Below, one piece after another: positions 8,506 through 17,145 of a stretch of DNA of 64,000 bases. The translations under genes were made by a program, and so were the position numbers. The notes beneath the pieces are model-generated. The model searched no databases and was not told the DNA's origin. It was given only the letters and a program-made list of their open reading frames with translations. The stretch covers positions 248,001 to 312,000 of the forward strand of contig NZ_AUGL01000001.1 of the NCBI RefSeq assembly GCF_000422645.1, read 5' to 3'. Source of the stretch: Ferrimonas futtsuensis DSM 18154. GTDB lineage: Bacteria > Pseudomonadota > Gammaproteobacteria > Enterobacterales > Shewanellaceae. The first letter of the stretch is position 1; each line of letters starts with the position of its first letter.

Positions 8506-10137
8506 CTACATGTTGGGGTAGTTGGGCCCTGCCCCCCCCTCTGGCACCACCCAGGTGATGTTCTGACTGGGATCCTTGATGTCACAGGTCTTACAGTGGA
8601 TGCAGTTTTGGCCGTTGATGACGAACCTCTGCTGCCCCTCCTCTTCCACCACCTCATACACACCGGCTGGGCAGTAGCGCTGAGCCGGCTCATCGAACTG
8701 GCTGAGGTTCACCTGAATTGGGATCTCCGCGTCGGTCAGCTTGAGATGACAGGGCTGATCCTCCTCGTGGAAGGTGTTCGACAGATACACCGAACTCAGG
8801 CGGTCGAAGCTGAGCTTCCCATCCGGCTTGGGGTAGTCGATCGCCTTGGCCTGCGCCACCGGCTCCATCCCCTGATGATCCACCTTGGTGTCATGCAGAG
8901 TCAGCGGCAGCTTGCCACCAAACCAGTTCTGATCCAGATAGTTGAACGCACCGCCCATCAGGGAACCGTATTTGTGCAGGGCCGGGCCAAAGTTGCGGGA
9001 CGCATACAGCTCCTCATAGAGCCAGGAGTCCCTGAATTTCTCTCCGTAATCGGCCAGATCGCCTCCGCCGGCGTCGCCACCCGCCAGGGCTTCGGCCACG
9101 GCCTCGGCCGCCAGCATGCCGGACTTCATGGCGGTATGAGTGCCTTTGATCTTGGAGAAGTTGAGGGTACCGGCGTCACAGCCGATCAGCAGCCCGCCGG
9201 GGAAGTGCTGCCTGGGCAGGGCATTGAGGCCACCTTTGGTGATGGCCCGAGCACCGTAACTGGTTCGCTCTCCCCCTTGCAGGTACTGGGCAATTACCGG
9301 GTGGGTCTTGTAGCGCTGAAACTCCTCAAACGGAGAGAGGTTGGGGTTGGTGTAGTTGAGATCAATGATCAGACCAACCCAGATCTCGTTGTTGTCCGCG
9401 TGATAGAGGTAACCGCCTCCACTGCCCTCCCCATCCAAAGGCCAGCCAGCGGTGTGCACCACCTTGCCCGGCTGATGCTGCTCGGCGGGCACCTCCCAGA
9501 TCTCCTTGAAGCCGATGCCATAGTGTTGGGGGTCCACCCCGGCATCCAGCTGATAGCGGGCAATGGCCTGCTTGCCCAGGTGACCACGGCAGCCCTCACT
9601 GAGCAGGGTGTATTTGGCTCGAAGCTCCATGCCAGGCATATAGCTGTCTTTGGGCTCACCGTCGGCACCGACCCCCATGTCTCCGGTGAGGACCCCCTTG
9701 ACGATCCCCTCCTCCTCCAGCATGTCGGCGGCGGCAAAACCTGGGTAGATCTCCACCCCCAGGGCTTCCGCCTGCTCCGCCAGCCAGCGGCACAGGTTGC
9801 CTACGCTGATGATGTAGTTGCCATGGTTGTGCATGGTCTTGGGCACCAGAGAGCCCGGCAGCTGTCGGGCAGAATCGGCGTTGAGCAGGTAGATGTCATC
9901 CCCGATGACTTCTGTGGTCACAGGCGCGCCCTTATCGCGCCAGTCAGGCAGCAGCTCCTCCAGAGCCCTGGGTTCGAATACCGCCCCGGAGAGGATGTGG
10001 GCACCCACTTCTGCCCCCTTCTCCACCACGCAGACGGCCAGATCGGCATTGAGCTGTTTAAGGCGGATCGCGCTGGCCAGCCCGGAGGGTCCGGCGCCAA
10101 CAACGACCACGTCAAATTCCATTGATTCGCGTTCCAT
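8506..10137 (-). CDS. Electron-transfer flavoprotein:ubiquinone oxidoreductase (ETF-QO)
   Basis: Flavin/iron-sulfur membrane protein of 543 residues that moves electrons from ETF (fatty-acid and amino-acid dehydrogenases) to ubiquinone. The FAD-binding GAGPSG is at residues 14–19. The C-terminal ferredoxin-like region has C489 and the set C512/C515/C518 (CIHCKTC) for one 4Fe-4S cluster. Length is normal for bacterial ETF-QO. Two start codons are possible, 10137 and 10122; the first has AAAGGA about 8 bases upstream. The etfAB partner genes are not in the window. It is a single-gene unit with its own terminator. Confidence 0.92.
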   Translation of the reverse strand: MERESMEFDVVVVGAGPSGLASAIRLKQLNADLAVCVVEKGAEVGAHILSGAVFEPRALEELLPDWRDKGAPVTTEVIGDDIYLLNADSARQLPGSLVPKTMHNHGNYIISVGNLCRWLAEQAEALGVEIYPGFAAADMLEEEGIVKGVLTGDMGVGADGEPKDSYMPGMELRAKYTLLSEGCRGHLGKQAIARYQLDAGVDPQHYGIGFKEIWEVPAEQHQPGKVVHTAGWPLDGEGSGGGYLYHADNNEIWVGLIIDLNYTNPNLSPFEEFQRYKTHPVIAQYLQGGERTSYGARAITKGGLNALPRQHFPGGLLIGCDAGTLNFSKIKGTHTAMKSGMLAAEAVAEALAGGDAGGGDLADYGEKFRDSWLYEELYASRNFGPALHKYGSLMGGAFNYLDQNWFGGKLPLTLHDTKVDHQGMEPVAQAKAIDYPKPDGKLSFDRLSSVYLSNTFHEEDQPCHLKLTDAEIPIQVNLSQFDEPAQRYCPAGVYEVVEEEGQQRFVINGQNCIHCKTCDIKDPSQNITWVVPEGGAGPNYPNM

Positions 10138-10360
10138 CCTGTTAGTCCTTTGTCGTTATCTATCTCCCTAACCCGCCTAGCTTACTGCAAAAGACGGCAA
10201 ATTAAACGATTGTTTGACTGAAAAACCGCCAACAGCAAATCCTACCAGTTGATGAAAAACGAGCCAGATTCGAGAAAAACAGTTCCAACTGAACACCGAA
10301 GTGTGATCAATCCACGTTGTTGAATAAGGGGAGCTTGGATTACACTTACAAAAAATTGTG

Positions 10361-10446
10361 ACCGAGCCTGGACGACCTAAGTGACCATATGGTTCCCAGG
10401 CCGTGGCAAATCTGCCACCAGGGTAGCTGCGAGAAATCGAGCTACC
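10361..10446 (+). ncRNA. Probable Moco (molybdenum cofactor) riboswitch in the moaA leader
   Basis: The 332-base gap between ETF-QO and moaA holds a structured leader. GCCTGG (10366–10371) pairs with CCAGGC (10396–10401). GTGGCA/TGCCAC forms a hairpin at 10403–10418. GGTAGCT-CGA-GAAA-TCG-AGCTACC forms a long hairpin capped by a GNRA tetraloop at 10422–10446. It ends 23 bases before the moaA ATG. The Moco RNA motif is known upstream of moaA in gammaproteobacteria and includes a GNRA-tetraloop helix, so position and structure fit. Assignment is from memory of the motif, not a covariance-model search. The first half of the gap (10138–10330) is AT-richer and probably holds the promoter; I see no definite element in it. 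Confidence 0.72.
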
Positions 10447-10469
10447 TCCCGTGTTTGGAAAGGTGACAC

Positions 10470-11450
10470 ATGACACAGCTAAACGACCGCTTTGGGCGGG
10501 AATTTCACTATCTTCGTCTGTCCATTACCGACGCTTGCAACTTCAAGTGTCAGTACTGCCTGCCTGACGGCTACCGTCCCGACGGAAAACCCCGCTTCCT
10601 GACCCTGGATGAGATCCGCCGGGTTGTGACCGCCTTTGCCCAGGTGGGCACCCGCAAGATCCGCATCACCGGTGGCGAGCCCACCATGCGTAAGGACTTC
10701 AACGACGTCATCGAACTGGCGGCCAATACCCCCGGGGTCAATACCGTGGCCACCACCACCAACGGCTACCGCCTTGCCGCCAATGCCCAGCGCTGGTTCG
10801 ATCTCGGTCTGAGCCAGATCAACGTGTCCCTGGACAGCATGGACGAGGGCCTGTTCCGGCAAATCACCGGCGACGGCCGCCAACAGCTGGTGCTCGATGG
10901 CATCGAAGCCGCCCTTGAGACCGGTTATCGGCGGGTGAAGATCAACGTGGTTCTGCTCAAGGACCTCAACGCTCAGCAACTGCCCCAGTTCCTCGAATAT
11001 ATCCGTCACCGCCGGGTGGACATCCGCTTTATCGAACTGATGGAAACCGGGCTGGGACAGGATTACTTCCAGAAACACCATATCTCCGGCCAGGTGATCA
11101 AACAGCAACTGCTGTCCCAGGGGTGGACCGAAGATCCCCGCGGCCCGGACGACGGCCCGGCGCTCAACTTCAGTCACCCGGATTTCGCCGGACGTATCGG
11201 CCTGATCATGCCCTACGCCAAGGATTTCTGTGCCACCTGCAACCGACTGCGGGTCTCCTCCATCGGCAAACTGCACCTGTGTCTTTTCACCGAGTGCGGC
11301 ATCGAACTGAGGGATCTCCTGGGCCACGACGATCACCAGCCCGAACTCATTGCCCGCCTCCATGAGCAACTCAGGCTCAAGGGGGCAACCCATCAACTGC
11401 ACGAAGGCCTGACCGGGGTAACCCAGCACCTGGCCTCCATTGGCGGTTGA
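10470..11450 (+). CDS. moaA: GTP 3',8-cyclase MoaA
   Basis: Radical SAM enzyme of 326 residues that starts molybdenum-cofactor synthesis by converting GTP to the 3',8-cyclised precursor with MoaC. The N-terminal cluster motif is C23-X3-C27-X2-C30, followed by GGEPTMR for SAM. The second, substrate-binding 4Fe-4S cluster is C254-X2-C257-X13-C271. The C-terminus ends Gly-Gly, as needed for MoaA activity. The ribosome site GGAAAGG lies just upstream. It is the first gene of moaABCDE–modABC, all tightly spaced on the plus strand. Confidence 0.97.
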   Translation: MTQLNDRFGREFHYLRLSITDACNFKCQYCLPDGYRPDGKPRFLTLDEIRRVVTAFAQVGTRKIRITGGEPTMRKDFNDVIELAANTPGVNTVATTTNGYRLAANAQRWFDLGLSQINVSLDSMDEGLFRQITGDGRQQLVLDGIEAALETGYRRVKINVVLLKDLNAQQLPQFLEYIRHRRVDIRFIELMETGLGQDYFQKHHISGQVIKQQLLSQGWTEDPRGPDDGPALNFSHPDFAGRIGLIMPYAKDFCATCNRLRVSSIGKLHLCLFTECGIELRDLLGHDDHQPELIARLHEQLRLKGATHQLHEGLTGVTQHLASIGG

Positions 11451-11515
11451 CCCGAATACACCAAGGATTGATGCTCAAGGGCCAAGACCCTGATAATTAA
11501 GCGAGAGACACCATT

Positions 11516-12043
11516 ATGGGACACCTTTCACAAGCCAATTTCGTACCTCTGAATATCGCGGTTCTGACTCTGTCCGACACCCGCAGCTTCGACACTGACA
11601 AGTCCGGGCAATTCCTGGAGGATTCCCTGCTGGCTGCAGGCCACAAGCTGGCAGACCGCCGCATCATCAAGGATGACAAATACCACATTCGTGCCGTCCT
11701 CTCCGAGTGGATCGCGTCTGACAACGTCCAGGTGATCATCACCACCGGCGGCACCGGCTTCACCGAGCGTGACTCCACCCCTGAAGCGGTCTCTCCCCTG
11801 TTTGATAAGCAGATCGAAGGCTTTGGTGAGCTGTTCCGCCACATCACCTTCACCGAACTGGGCACCAGCACTGTGCAGTCCCGTGCCATCGGCGGCATGG
11901 CCAACCGCACCGCCATCTTCTGCCTGCCAGGCTCCACCGGCGCCTGTCGCACCGGTTGGAACAAGATCCTGGTTGAGCAGCTGGACAGCACCCACAAGCC
12001 CTGCAACTTCGTCACCCACCTGAAACCCGTTGAGGCTGAGTGA
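11516..12043 (+). CDS. moaB: Molybdenum cofactor biosynthesis protein B
   Basis: MoaB/MogA-type molybdopterin-binding protein of 175 residues. The family signature [17 protein letters not shown] is present around residues 80–97. Such proteins adenylylate molybdopterin before molybdate insertion; in E. coli the active paralogue is MogA and MoaB's role is uncertain. No separate mogA is visible here, though MoeA is. It is 65 bases after moaA, and its stop overlaps the moaC start as TGATG. Confidence 0.93.
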   Translation: MGHLSQANFVPLNIAVLTLSDTRSFDTDKSGQFLEDSLLAAGHKLADRRIIKDDKYHIRAVLSEWIASDNVQVIITTGGTGFTERDSTPEAVSPLFDKQIEGFGELFRHITFTELGTSTVQSRAIGGMANRTAIFCLPGSTGACRTGWNKILVEQLDSTHKPCNFVTHLKPVEAE

Positions 12044-12525
12044 TGAGCGAGTTTACCCACATCAACCCCAAGGGCGAAGCCCACATGGTGGACGTGACCG
12101 AGAAGAGCGTCACCGAGCGGGAAGCCCGGGCAGAAGCGGTGGTGCGTATGGCAGCAGAAACCCTGGCGATGATCGTCGAGGGCCGTCACCACAAGGGTGA
12201 TGTGTTCGCCACCGCCCGGGTGGCTGGCATCATGGCCGCCAAGCAGACCTCCAACCTGATCCCCCTGTGTCACCCCCTGATGCTGACCAAGGTGGAGTTG
12301 GATATCCTGCCGGAGCCTGAAAACGACCTGGTGCGCATCCGCAGCCTGTGCAAACTGGCCGGTCAGACCGGCGTAGAGATGGAAGCCCTGACCGCCGCCT
12401 CCGTGGCGGCCCTGACCATCTACGACATGTGCAAAGCGGTACAGAAAGACATGATCATCGACGGGGTCAAGCTGCTTGAAAAGCGCGGCGGCAAGTCCGG
12501 TCACTTTAAGATTGATGAGGCATAA
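12043..12525 (+). CDS. moaC: Cyclic pyranopterin monophosphate synthase MoaC
   Basis: Completes the MoaA reaction to give cyclic pyranopterin monophosphate. The protein of 160 residues begins [18 protein letters not shown]. The conserved core [20 protein letters not shown] and the LCHPL motif are present. I take ATG 12043, which overlaps the moaB stop, over the GTG one codon earlier. Translational coupling with moaB is likely. Confidence 0.96.
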   Translation: MSEFTHINPKGEAHMVDVTEKSVTEREARAEAVVRMAAETLAMIVEGRHHKGDVFATARVAGIMAAKQTSNLIPLCHPLMLTKVELDILPEPENDLVRIRSLCKLAGQTGVEMEALTAASVAALTIYDMCKAVQKDMIIDGVKLLEKRGGKSGHFKIDEA

Positions 12526-12526
12526 G

Positions 12527-12775
12527 ATGATTAAGGTTTTGTTTTTCGCGCAGGTTCGCGAAGTGATTGGCGTCGACCAGATTGAGCTGGAATATCAACA
12601 CGCCATGACCACCAACAGTCTGCGTACCTTCCTGGCGGCTCAGGGCGACAAGTGGCAGCAGGCTCTGGGGTCCGACAATCTGCTGGTCGCGGTCAACCAG
12701 ACCCTGAGCCAATGGCAGGTAGAGCTCGAAGACGGCGATGAAGTGGCCTTCTTCCCACCGGTAACCGGAGGCTAG
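12527..12775 (+). CDS. moaD: Molybdopterin synthase small subunit MoaD
   Basis: Ubiquitin-like sulfur carrier of 82 residues ending PPVTGG. The terminal Gly-Gly is adenylylated by MoeB and then thiocarboxylated. The start ATG at 12527 lies 1 base after the moaC stop; longer upstream readings in this frame overlap moaC and are not needed. It pairs with MoaE, whose start follows 2 bases after the moaD stop. Confidence 0.95.
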   Translation: MIKVLFFAQVREVIGVDQIELEYQHAMTTNSLRTFLAAQGDKWQQALGSDNLLVAVNQTLSQWQVELEDGDEVAFFPPVTGG

Positions 12776-12777
12776 TG

Positions 12778-13230
12778 ATGAATCGGGTGCAGACCGAAGA
12801 TTTCAACGTGGGCGAAGAGTACGCCAAACTGGCGGACAACCCCGCCTGTGGCGCCGTGGTCACCTTCGTCGGCAAGGTGCGAGATTTTGGTGATCACCAT
12901 GGCGTCACCCGGATGGTACTGGAGCACTATCCGGGCATGACGCAAGCGGTGCTGACCCAGATTGAGCAGGAGGCCCGCGAGCGCTGGCCCCTGGATCAGG
13001 TGACCATCATCCACCGGGTTGGCCCTCTGGATCTCTCCGACCAGATCGTCTTTATCGGCGTCTCCAGCGCCCATCGCAAAGCTGCCTTCGCCGCCTGCGA
13101 ATACCTGATCGATTTCCTGAAAACCCGGGCCCCGTTCTGGAAGAAGGAGGTGACCGAGGACCAAGCCCAGTGGGTGGACGCCAAGGACTCCGATCAACAG
13201 GCCGCCGAGATGTGGCGCGAGGAGCAGTAA
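12778..13230 (+). CDS. moaE: Molybdopterin synthase large subunit MoaE
   Basis: Catalytic subunit of 150 residues that transfers sulfur from MoaD thiocarboxylate to the pyranopterin to make molybdopterin. It shows FVGKVRDF near residue 30, EHYPGM, and the FWKKE lysine region. The ATG at 12778 is preferred over an adjacent GTG at 12775. Its stop codon overlaps the modA start (TAATG). Confidence 0.96.
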   Translation: MNRVQTEDFNVGEEYAKLADNPACGAVVTFVGKVRDFGDHHGVTRMVLEHYPGMTQAVLTQIEQEARERWPLDQVTIIHRVGPLDLSDQIVFIGVSSAHRKAAFAACEYLIDFLKTRAPFWKKEVTEDQAQWVDAKDSDQQAAEMWREEQ

Positions 13231-13976
13231 TGATGACGCGAATCTTGGCGGTTGCCCTGATGATGGCGGCGACCTTTCATGTTGCCGCCGACGAACTCAA
13301 GGTGGCGGTGGCCGCCAACTTCGCCCATACACTGACCCAGGTGGCCGAGCGCTTCGAAGCGGAAACCGGCCACAGGGTGCGCATCTCTTCCGGCGCCACC
13401 GGCGCCCTCTATACCCAGATCCAGCACGGCGCGCCTTTCGATCTGTTCCTGGCCGCCGACAGCCGACGCCCTCAACTTCTGGAGAAGGAGCAGAAGATCC
13501 TTCCCGGCAGCCGGGTTACCTACGCCATCGGTCAGCTGGCCTACTGGCAACGACAAGGTCAACCCAGCGAGCAAAGCCTGACTCAATGGCAAAAGAAGCT
13601 GGCCATCGCCAACCCCAGGCTGGCGCCCTACGGCGCCGCGGCACAACAGGTGCTCAGCCGGCTGGACCTGGTGAAACAGTTCAAGGGCAAACTGGTGACC
13701 GGCAGCAACATCCTGCAAGCCTATCAGTACGTGGACAGCGGCAACGTTCAGGCGGGTCTGGTGGCCCTGTCCCAGCTGCGCAGCGCCGGGGTGGACGCCA
13801 GCCACTACTGGGTGGTCCCCGAACACTACTATGCCCCCCTAAAGCAGCAGGCCGTGGTGCTCAAGCGCACCACCAACCCACAACTGGCCCAGCAGTTGCT
13901 GGACTACCTCAATCAACAGCAGCAACTGCTGACCGAGGCTGGCTATCAGGTAAGCGCCCATGTTGCCAAGCGCTGA
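13230..13976 (+). CDS. modA: Molybdate ABC transporter substrate-binding protein
   Basis: Periplasmic molybdate-binding protein of about 248 residues with a signal peptide (RILAVALMMAATFHVAADE). The mature part starts LKVAVAANF, and SSGATGALYTQI carries the oxyanion-binding serines typical of ModA. The start is either ATG 13230, overlapping the moaE stop, or ATG 13233; the sequence does not decide. Upstream in-frame codons overlap moaE and are rejected. The downstream overlap of 17 bases with modB suggests coupled translation. Placing the uptake genes directly after moaE couples molybdate supply to cofactor synthesis, apparently from the riboswitch-controlled promoter. Confidence 0.94.
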   Translation: MMTRILAVALMMAATFHVAADELKVAVAANFAHTLTQVAERFEAETGHRVRISSGATGALYTQIQHGAPFDLFLAADSRRPQLLEKEQKILPGSRVTYAIGQLAYWQRQGQPSEQSLTQWQKKLAIANPRLAPYGAAAQQVLSRLDLVKQFKGKLVTGSNILQAYQYVDSGNVQAGLVALSQLRSAGVDASHYWVVPEHYYAPLKQQAVVLKRTTNPQLAQQLLDYLNQQQQLLTEAGYQVSAHVAKR

Positions 13977-14646
13977 CCTCGAGGCCCTGTGGGTCACCTT
14001 TAAACTGGCGGCAATCACCACGCTCTGCCTGATTCTGGTGTGCCCGCCGCTGGCCTGGTGGCTGGCTCACAGCCGATCCAGGCTTCGCCCCATGGTGGAA
14101 GCCGTGGTGGCCCTGCCGCTGGTGCTGCCCCCCACGGTGTTGGGGTTCTACCTGTTGCTGGCCTTCTCCCCTCAGTACGCCATGGGATCCATGTTCGAGG
14201 GGGTGTTTGGTCACTCCCTGGCGTTCTCCTTCGCCGGCCTGGTGATAGGCTCGATGATCTATTCCCTGCCCTTCGTGGTTCAGCCTCTGCAGTCGGGGTT
14301 TGTGACCATGGGGACCGGCGAGCTGGAAGCCGCCGCCACCCTGGGGATGGGACGATGGAAGCGATTTCATTATGTGGTGTTCCCCATGACCAAGCGCAGC
14401 TTCCTGCTGGCCGCCATGCTGGGCTTTGCCCATACCCTGGGCGAGTTTGGTGTGGTGCTGATGATTGGCGGCAACATTCCAGGGGAAACCCAGGTGATCT
14501 CCATCGCCCTGTTTGAACACGTAGAAGCCCTGGCCTATGACCAGGCCCATATGCTGGCCGGAGGCCTGCTGGCCCTGTCCATGGCACTGCTGGTGTTTAT
14601 CTATGGCTTCCTGCAACAGAATGAACGCCGTTGGGGGTACTGGTAA
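13960..14646 (+). CDS. modB: Molybdate ABC transporter permease
   Basis: Inner-membrane permease of 228 residues with about five hydrophobic helices. The EAA loop ELEAAATLGMGRWKRFHYVVFP (residues about 123–144) is the contact point for the ATPase. Length and layout match ModB. The start overlaps modA by 17 bases, and modC begins 2 bases after the stop. Confidence 0.95.
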   Translation: MLPSADLEALWVTFKLAAITTLCLILVCPPLAWWLAHSRSRLRPMVEAVVALPLVLPPTVLGFYLLLAFSPQYAMGSMFEGVFGHSLAFSFAGLVIGSMIYSLPFVVQPLQSGFVTMGTGELEAAATLGMGRWKRFHYVVFPMTKRSFLLAAMLGFAHTLGEFGVVLMIGGNIPGETQVISIALFEHVEALAYDQAHMLAGGLLALSMALLVFIYGFLQQNERRWGYW

Positions 14647-14648
14647 CC

Positions 14649-15467
14649 ATGCTTCTCAGTTTTGACCTGCACGGCCAACTCGGCCAATTTCAGTTCAACG
14701 CCAAGTGCGATCTGCAGATGGAGGGGATCACCGGCCTGTTCGGCCCTTCAGGCGTCGGCAAGACCACCCTGCTCAGGGCCATTGCCGGCCTCAACCGGGA
14801 ACTCAGCGGCCGCATCGAACTCGATGGCCGGGTGCTTCAGGACAGTGACCAGGGGATCTTCCTGCCGCCGGAACAGCGCCGCATCGGCATGGTGTTTCAG
14901 GACAGCCGCCTGTTCCCTCACCTGACGGTACGTGGCAACCTGGAACTGGCCAAGAGCCAAGCCAAAGATAAGGTGATTCCCCTGCAGAAGGTGATCGATG
15001 GCTGTGGCATCCGCGATCTGATGGACAAGCCCGCCCCGTCGCTCTCCGCGGGACAAAGGCAGCGGGTAGCCATCGCCCGGGCGCTGATGGCAGCCCCGAA
15101 GATCCTGCTACTGGATGAGCCTTTGGCCGCCCTGGACTTTGCCAGCCGTCAGCACCTGATGGGATTTCTCAATGACAGTGCCACCCCCTTCCCCATGGTC
15201 TACATCAGCCACTCGGTCTCTGAAACCCTGAGCCTGTGCGATCCATTGATCCTGATGGGTCATGGCTGCATCGATGCCGTCGGCCCCACGGACGAAGTGG
15301 GTCAACGGCTGCCCAAGCGTCGAGGCCACGCCGAAGTGGCGCACTATGACCCCGAAACCCGCCAGCTCACCCTGACCCTGGCAGAGCACGCCCCGGAATT
15401 GGAAGCGGGCCAGGTGGTGGGACTGGTGTCTGAGCCCCGCTGGCTGCGCAGCGCCTCGACCAAGTGA
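14649..15467 (+). CDS. modC: Molybdate ABC transporter ATP-binding protein, short form
   Basis: ATPase of 272 residues. Walker A GPSGVGKTT (32–40), the signature LSAGQRQRVAIARAL and Walker B ILLLDEPLAALD are intact. E. coli ModC is about 352 residues and carries a C-terminal Mop (molybdate-binding) domain. Here only about 45 residues follow the ATPase core and the full Mop domain is missing, so the usual molybdate feedback site seems absent. I prefer ATG 14649 to the upstream ATG 14631, which overlaps modB. The stop abuts the convergent GFA gene with no room for a terminator. Confidence 0.92.
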   Translation: MLLSFDLHGQLGQFQFNAKCDLQMEGITGLFGPSGVGKTTLLRAIAGLNRELSGRIELDGRVLQDSDQGIFLPPEQRRIGMVFQDSRLFPHLTVRGNLELAKSQAKDKVIPLQKVIDGCGIRDLMDKPAPSLSAGQRQRVAIARALMAAPKILLLDEPLAALDFASRQHLMGFLNDSATPFPMVYISHSVSETLSLCDPLILMGHGCIDAVGPTDEVGQRLPKRRGHAEVAHYDPETRQLTLTLAEHAPELEAGQVVGLVSEPRWLRSASTK

Positions 15468-15860
15468 TCAATCCAGGTGGGTCAACTCGCCAATGAGGCT
15501 GACCCAGGGATGGATCCTGGCCTCGTAGACACTGACCCCGGGGGCAGGAAACTCACTGTCAGCAAACGCGCCCACGGGCACCACCACCATGTCGTCCAAC
15601 CCTTCCAGCCTGAGGGTTATCGTGGACCCACAGCGGGGACAAAAGCCACAATGCACTCCGTTGCCGCTGTCCCCCTGACGCTCATAGACCGCCGCCTCTC
15701 CATGCTGCACCACCTGGCTCTCTGAAAACCTGGCCTGGGCCCCAAATACACTGCCGGTGCGGCGCTGGCAGGCCCGGCAGTGACACACCGATACCCTGAT
15801 GGGCTCACCGCGAACCTCCAGCCTCAACTGGCCGCAGCTGCAACTGGCTTCTCTATCCAT
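15468..15860 (-). CDS. GFA-family (CENP-V/glutathione-dependent formaldehyde-activating) protein
   Basis: Small zinc-binding protein of 130 residues with the GFA cysteine pattern: CSCGQL at the N-terminus, then VCHCRACQRRTGS, and a later CGFCPRCGS. The family binds two zinc ions; despite its name, formaldehyde activity is not established for most members. I chose ATG 15860, which has GGAGGAGAG upstream, over a GTG one codon earlier. The start overlaps the end of the upstream cupin gene by 8 bases, so the two form an operon. Confidence 0.85.
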   Translation of the reverse strand: MDREASCSCGQLRLEVRGEPIRVSVCHCRACQRRTGSVFGAQARFSESQVVQHGEAAVYERQGDSGNGVHCGFCPRCGSTITLRLEGLDDMVVVPVGAFADSEFPAPGVSVYEARIHPWVSLIGELTHLD

Positions 15861-16206
15861 CACTCTCCTCCACTCTGTCTCCCTGGGCCGGCGGGCTGGA
15901 GATCACCAGAAACCGCACCGGCTCACAGGAGCGGTTTTCAAATCTGTGGTGCACTCCAGGGGCCACCTCATATCCCTGACCCGCAACCAGAATCACCGGC
16001 TCCCCCTCCACCACCAGAGTCGCCTCCCCCGCCAGCAGATAGAAAAACTGGCGGGCCACGCCATGGTGATGACCGACCTCAGCGCCTCCCGGGGGCACCT
16101 CCTCCTCGATGACGCTCAGTTGGTCACTGCGAACCAGATGCCAACCCTGGCAGTCATTGCTCCAGAGGTAGTGCTCCGCATTGTCACGACACATCACCTT
16201 GCTCAT
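15853..16206 (-). CDS. Small cupin-domain protein
   Basis: 117 residues from ATG 16206, which has GGAGG 9 bases upstream; ATGs at 16215 and 16194 are alternatives. Residues about 35–105 form a single cupin: EEEVPPGGAEVGHHHGVARQFFYLLAGEATLVVEG contains the His-rich metal motif, and APGVHHRFEN the second motif. Such proteins bind a metal and may act as isomerases, dioxygenases or sensors; no substrate can be assigned. It is divergent from the pseudouridine synthase at 16256, and the 49-base gap must hold both promoters. Confidence 0.75.
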   Translation of the reverse strand: MSKVMCRDNAEHYLWSNDCQGWHLVRSDQLSVIEEEVPPGGAEVGHHHGVARQFFYLLAGEATLVVEGEPVILVAGQGYEVAPGVHHRFENRSCEPVRFLVISSPPAQGDRVEESDG

Positions 16207-16255
16207 CCCGCACATCCTCCGTACACTGCCGCCATTCCCAGTAAACGCCTCGCCG

Positions 16256-16918
16256 ATGATGATTCCAGTTCTCTGCCAACAGCCACACTTTGTGGTGATC
16301 AACAAGCCCGAAGGGGTGCACTTCCACAGCCAGGATGGTCAGCCCGGACTGGTGGTGCAGCTGGAAGCACAGCTTGGGCAGAAGCTCTACCCGGTCCACC
16401 GGCTGGACACCCCCACGTCCGGGGTATTGCTGCTGGCCCGCTCATCAGAGGCTGCCGCCGAACTCAGCCGCGCCTTTGCCGAACATAGCATGGAAAAGCG
16501 ATACTTGGCCCTGTCGGACAGCAAGCCCAAGAAGAAACAGGGGTGGGTCAAGGGGCATATCGTCAAAGCCAGGCGGGGGGCCTGGAAACTGGCCCGGGAG
16601 GGGGAAGGAGGTCAGGCCAGTACCCAGTTTGTCAGTACCGGCCTCGGCGAGGGAATGCGCCTCTACCTGCTGCGCCCCCTGAGTGGCAAGACCCACCAGA
16701 TTCGCGTCAGCCTCAAGAGCCTGGGTGCACCCATCCTGGGAGACCGGCTCTACGGCGGCAGCGATGCAGATCGCACCTATCTGCACGCCCTGAGCCTGGC
16801 GTTCGAGTTTCGCGGAGAGCAGCATCACTTCTGCGGCCTGCCCGAGCGGGGAGAGCACTACCTGTCGCCCCAGGTTCAGGCAGCCGTTCGCCAGTGGCAG
16901 GCACACTCTCCTCTGTAA
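16256..16918 (+). CDS. RluA-family RNA pseudouridine synthase
   Basis: 220 residues. The catalytic motif HRLDTPTSG contains the active Asp, preceded by the entry motif INKPEGVHFH, and the family KTHQIR motif is present later. There is no S4 RNA-binding domain, which places it with the short RluA/TruC-type enzymes; whether it modifies tRNA or rRNA cannot be said. The start is one of two adjacent ATGs (16256, 16259). The frame extends to 16181, but the extra residues overlap the divergent cupin gene and show no family similarity. Confidence 0.85.
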   Translation: MMIPVLCQQPHFVVINKPEGVHFHSQDGQPGLVVQLEAQLGQKLYPVHRLDTPTSGVLLLARSSEAAAELSRAFAEHSMEKRYLALSDSKPKKKQGWVKGHIVKARRGAWKLAREGEGGQASTQFVSTGLGEGMRLYLLRPLSGKTHQIRVSLKSLGAPILGDRLYGGSDADRTYLHALSLAFEFRGEQHHFCGLPERGEHYLSPQVQAAVRQWQAHSPL

Positions 16919-16960
16919 ATGGCGTTATACTGAGAATAAGAATAACGCTAAGGAAAACTG

Positions 16961-17128
16961 ATGGATAAAGACAAGCTCCTCCTCAGCCTCATCGCCATTC
17001 TGCTGCCGCCTGTGGCGGTATTCCTGCACCGGGGAATGGGTGGCCCGCTGCTGATCAACATCCTGCTGTGCCTGTTGTTCTACCTCCCGGGCATCCTCCA
17101 CGCCCTGTGGGTGGTCAACCGCGGCTAA
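16961..17128 (+). CDS. YqaE/Pmp3-family small membrane protein
   Basis: 55-residue protein, MDKDKLLLSLIAILLPPVAV…, with two hydrophobic helices (about 5–22 and 30–50) joined by a short basic/Gly loop (HRGMGG) and ending NRG. The LPPVAVFL core and overall size match the Pmp3/YqaE stress-linked membrane peptides, whose function is poorly defined. The ribosome site AAGGAA lies 6–10 bases upstream. A 7-bp inverted repeat GCGTTAT/ATAACGC (16922–16948) lies just before it and may be an operator or leader hairpin. Confidence 0.78.
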   Translation: MDKDKLLLSLIAILLPPVAVFLHRGMGGPLLINILLCLLFYLPGILHALWVVNRG

Positions 17129-17145
17129 TCATCGCAGGTAAGAAC

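Noticed and set aside
8461-10125. 554-codon plus-strand open frame
   Set aside because: Antisense to the ETF-QO gene; no domain.
16931-16948. Fur box before the Pmp3-like gene
   Set aside because: GAGAATAAGAATAA has only partial resemblance; the perfect feature there is the GCGTTAT inverted repeat.
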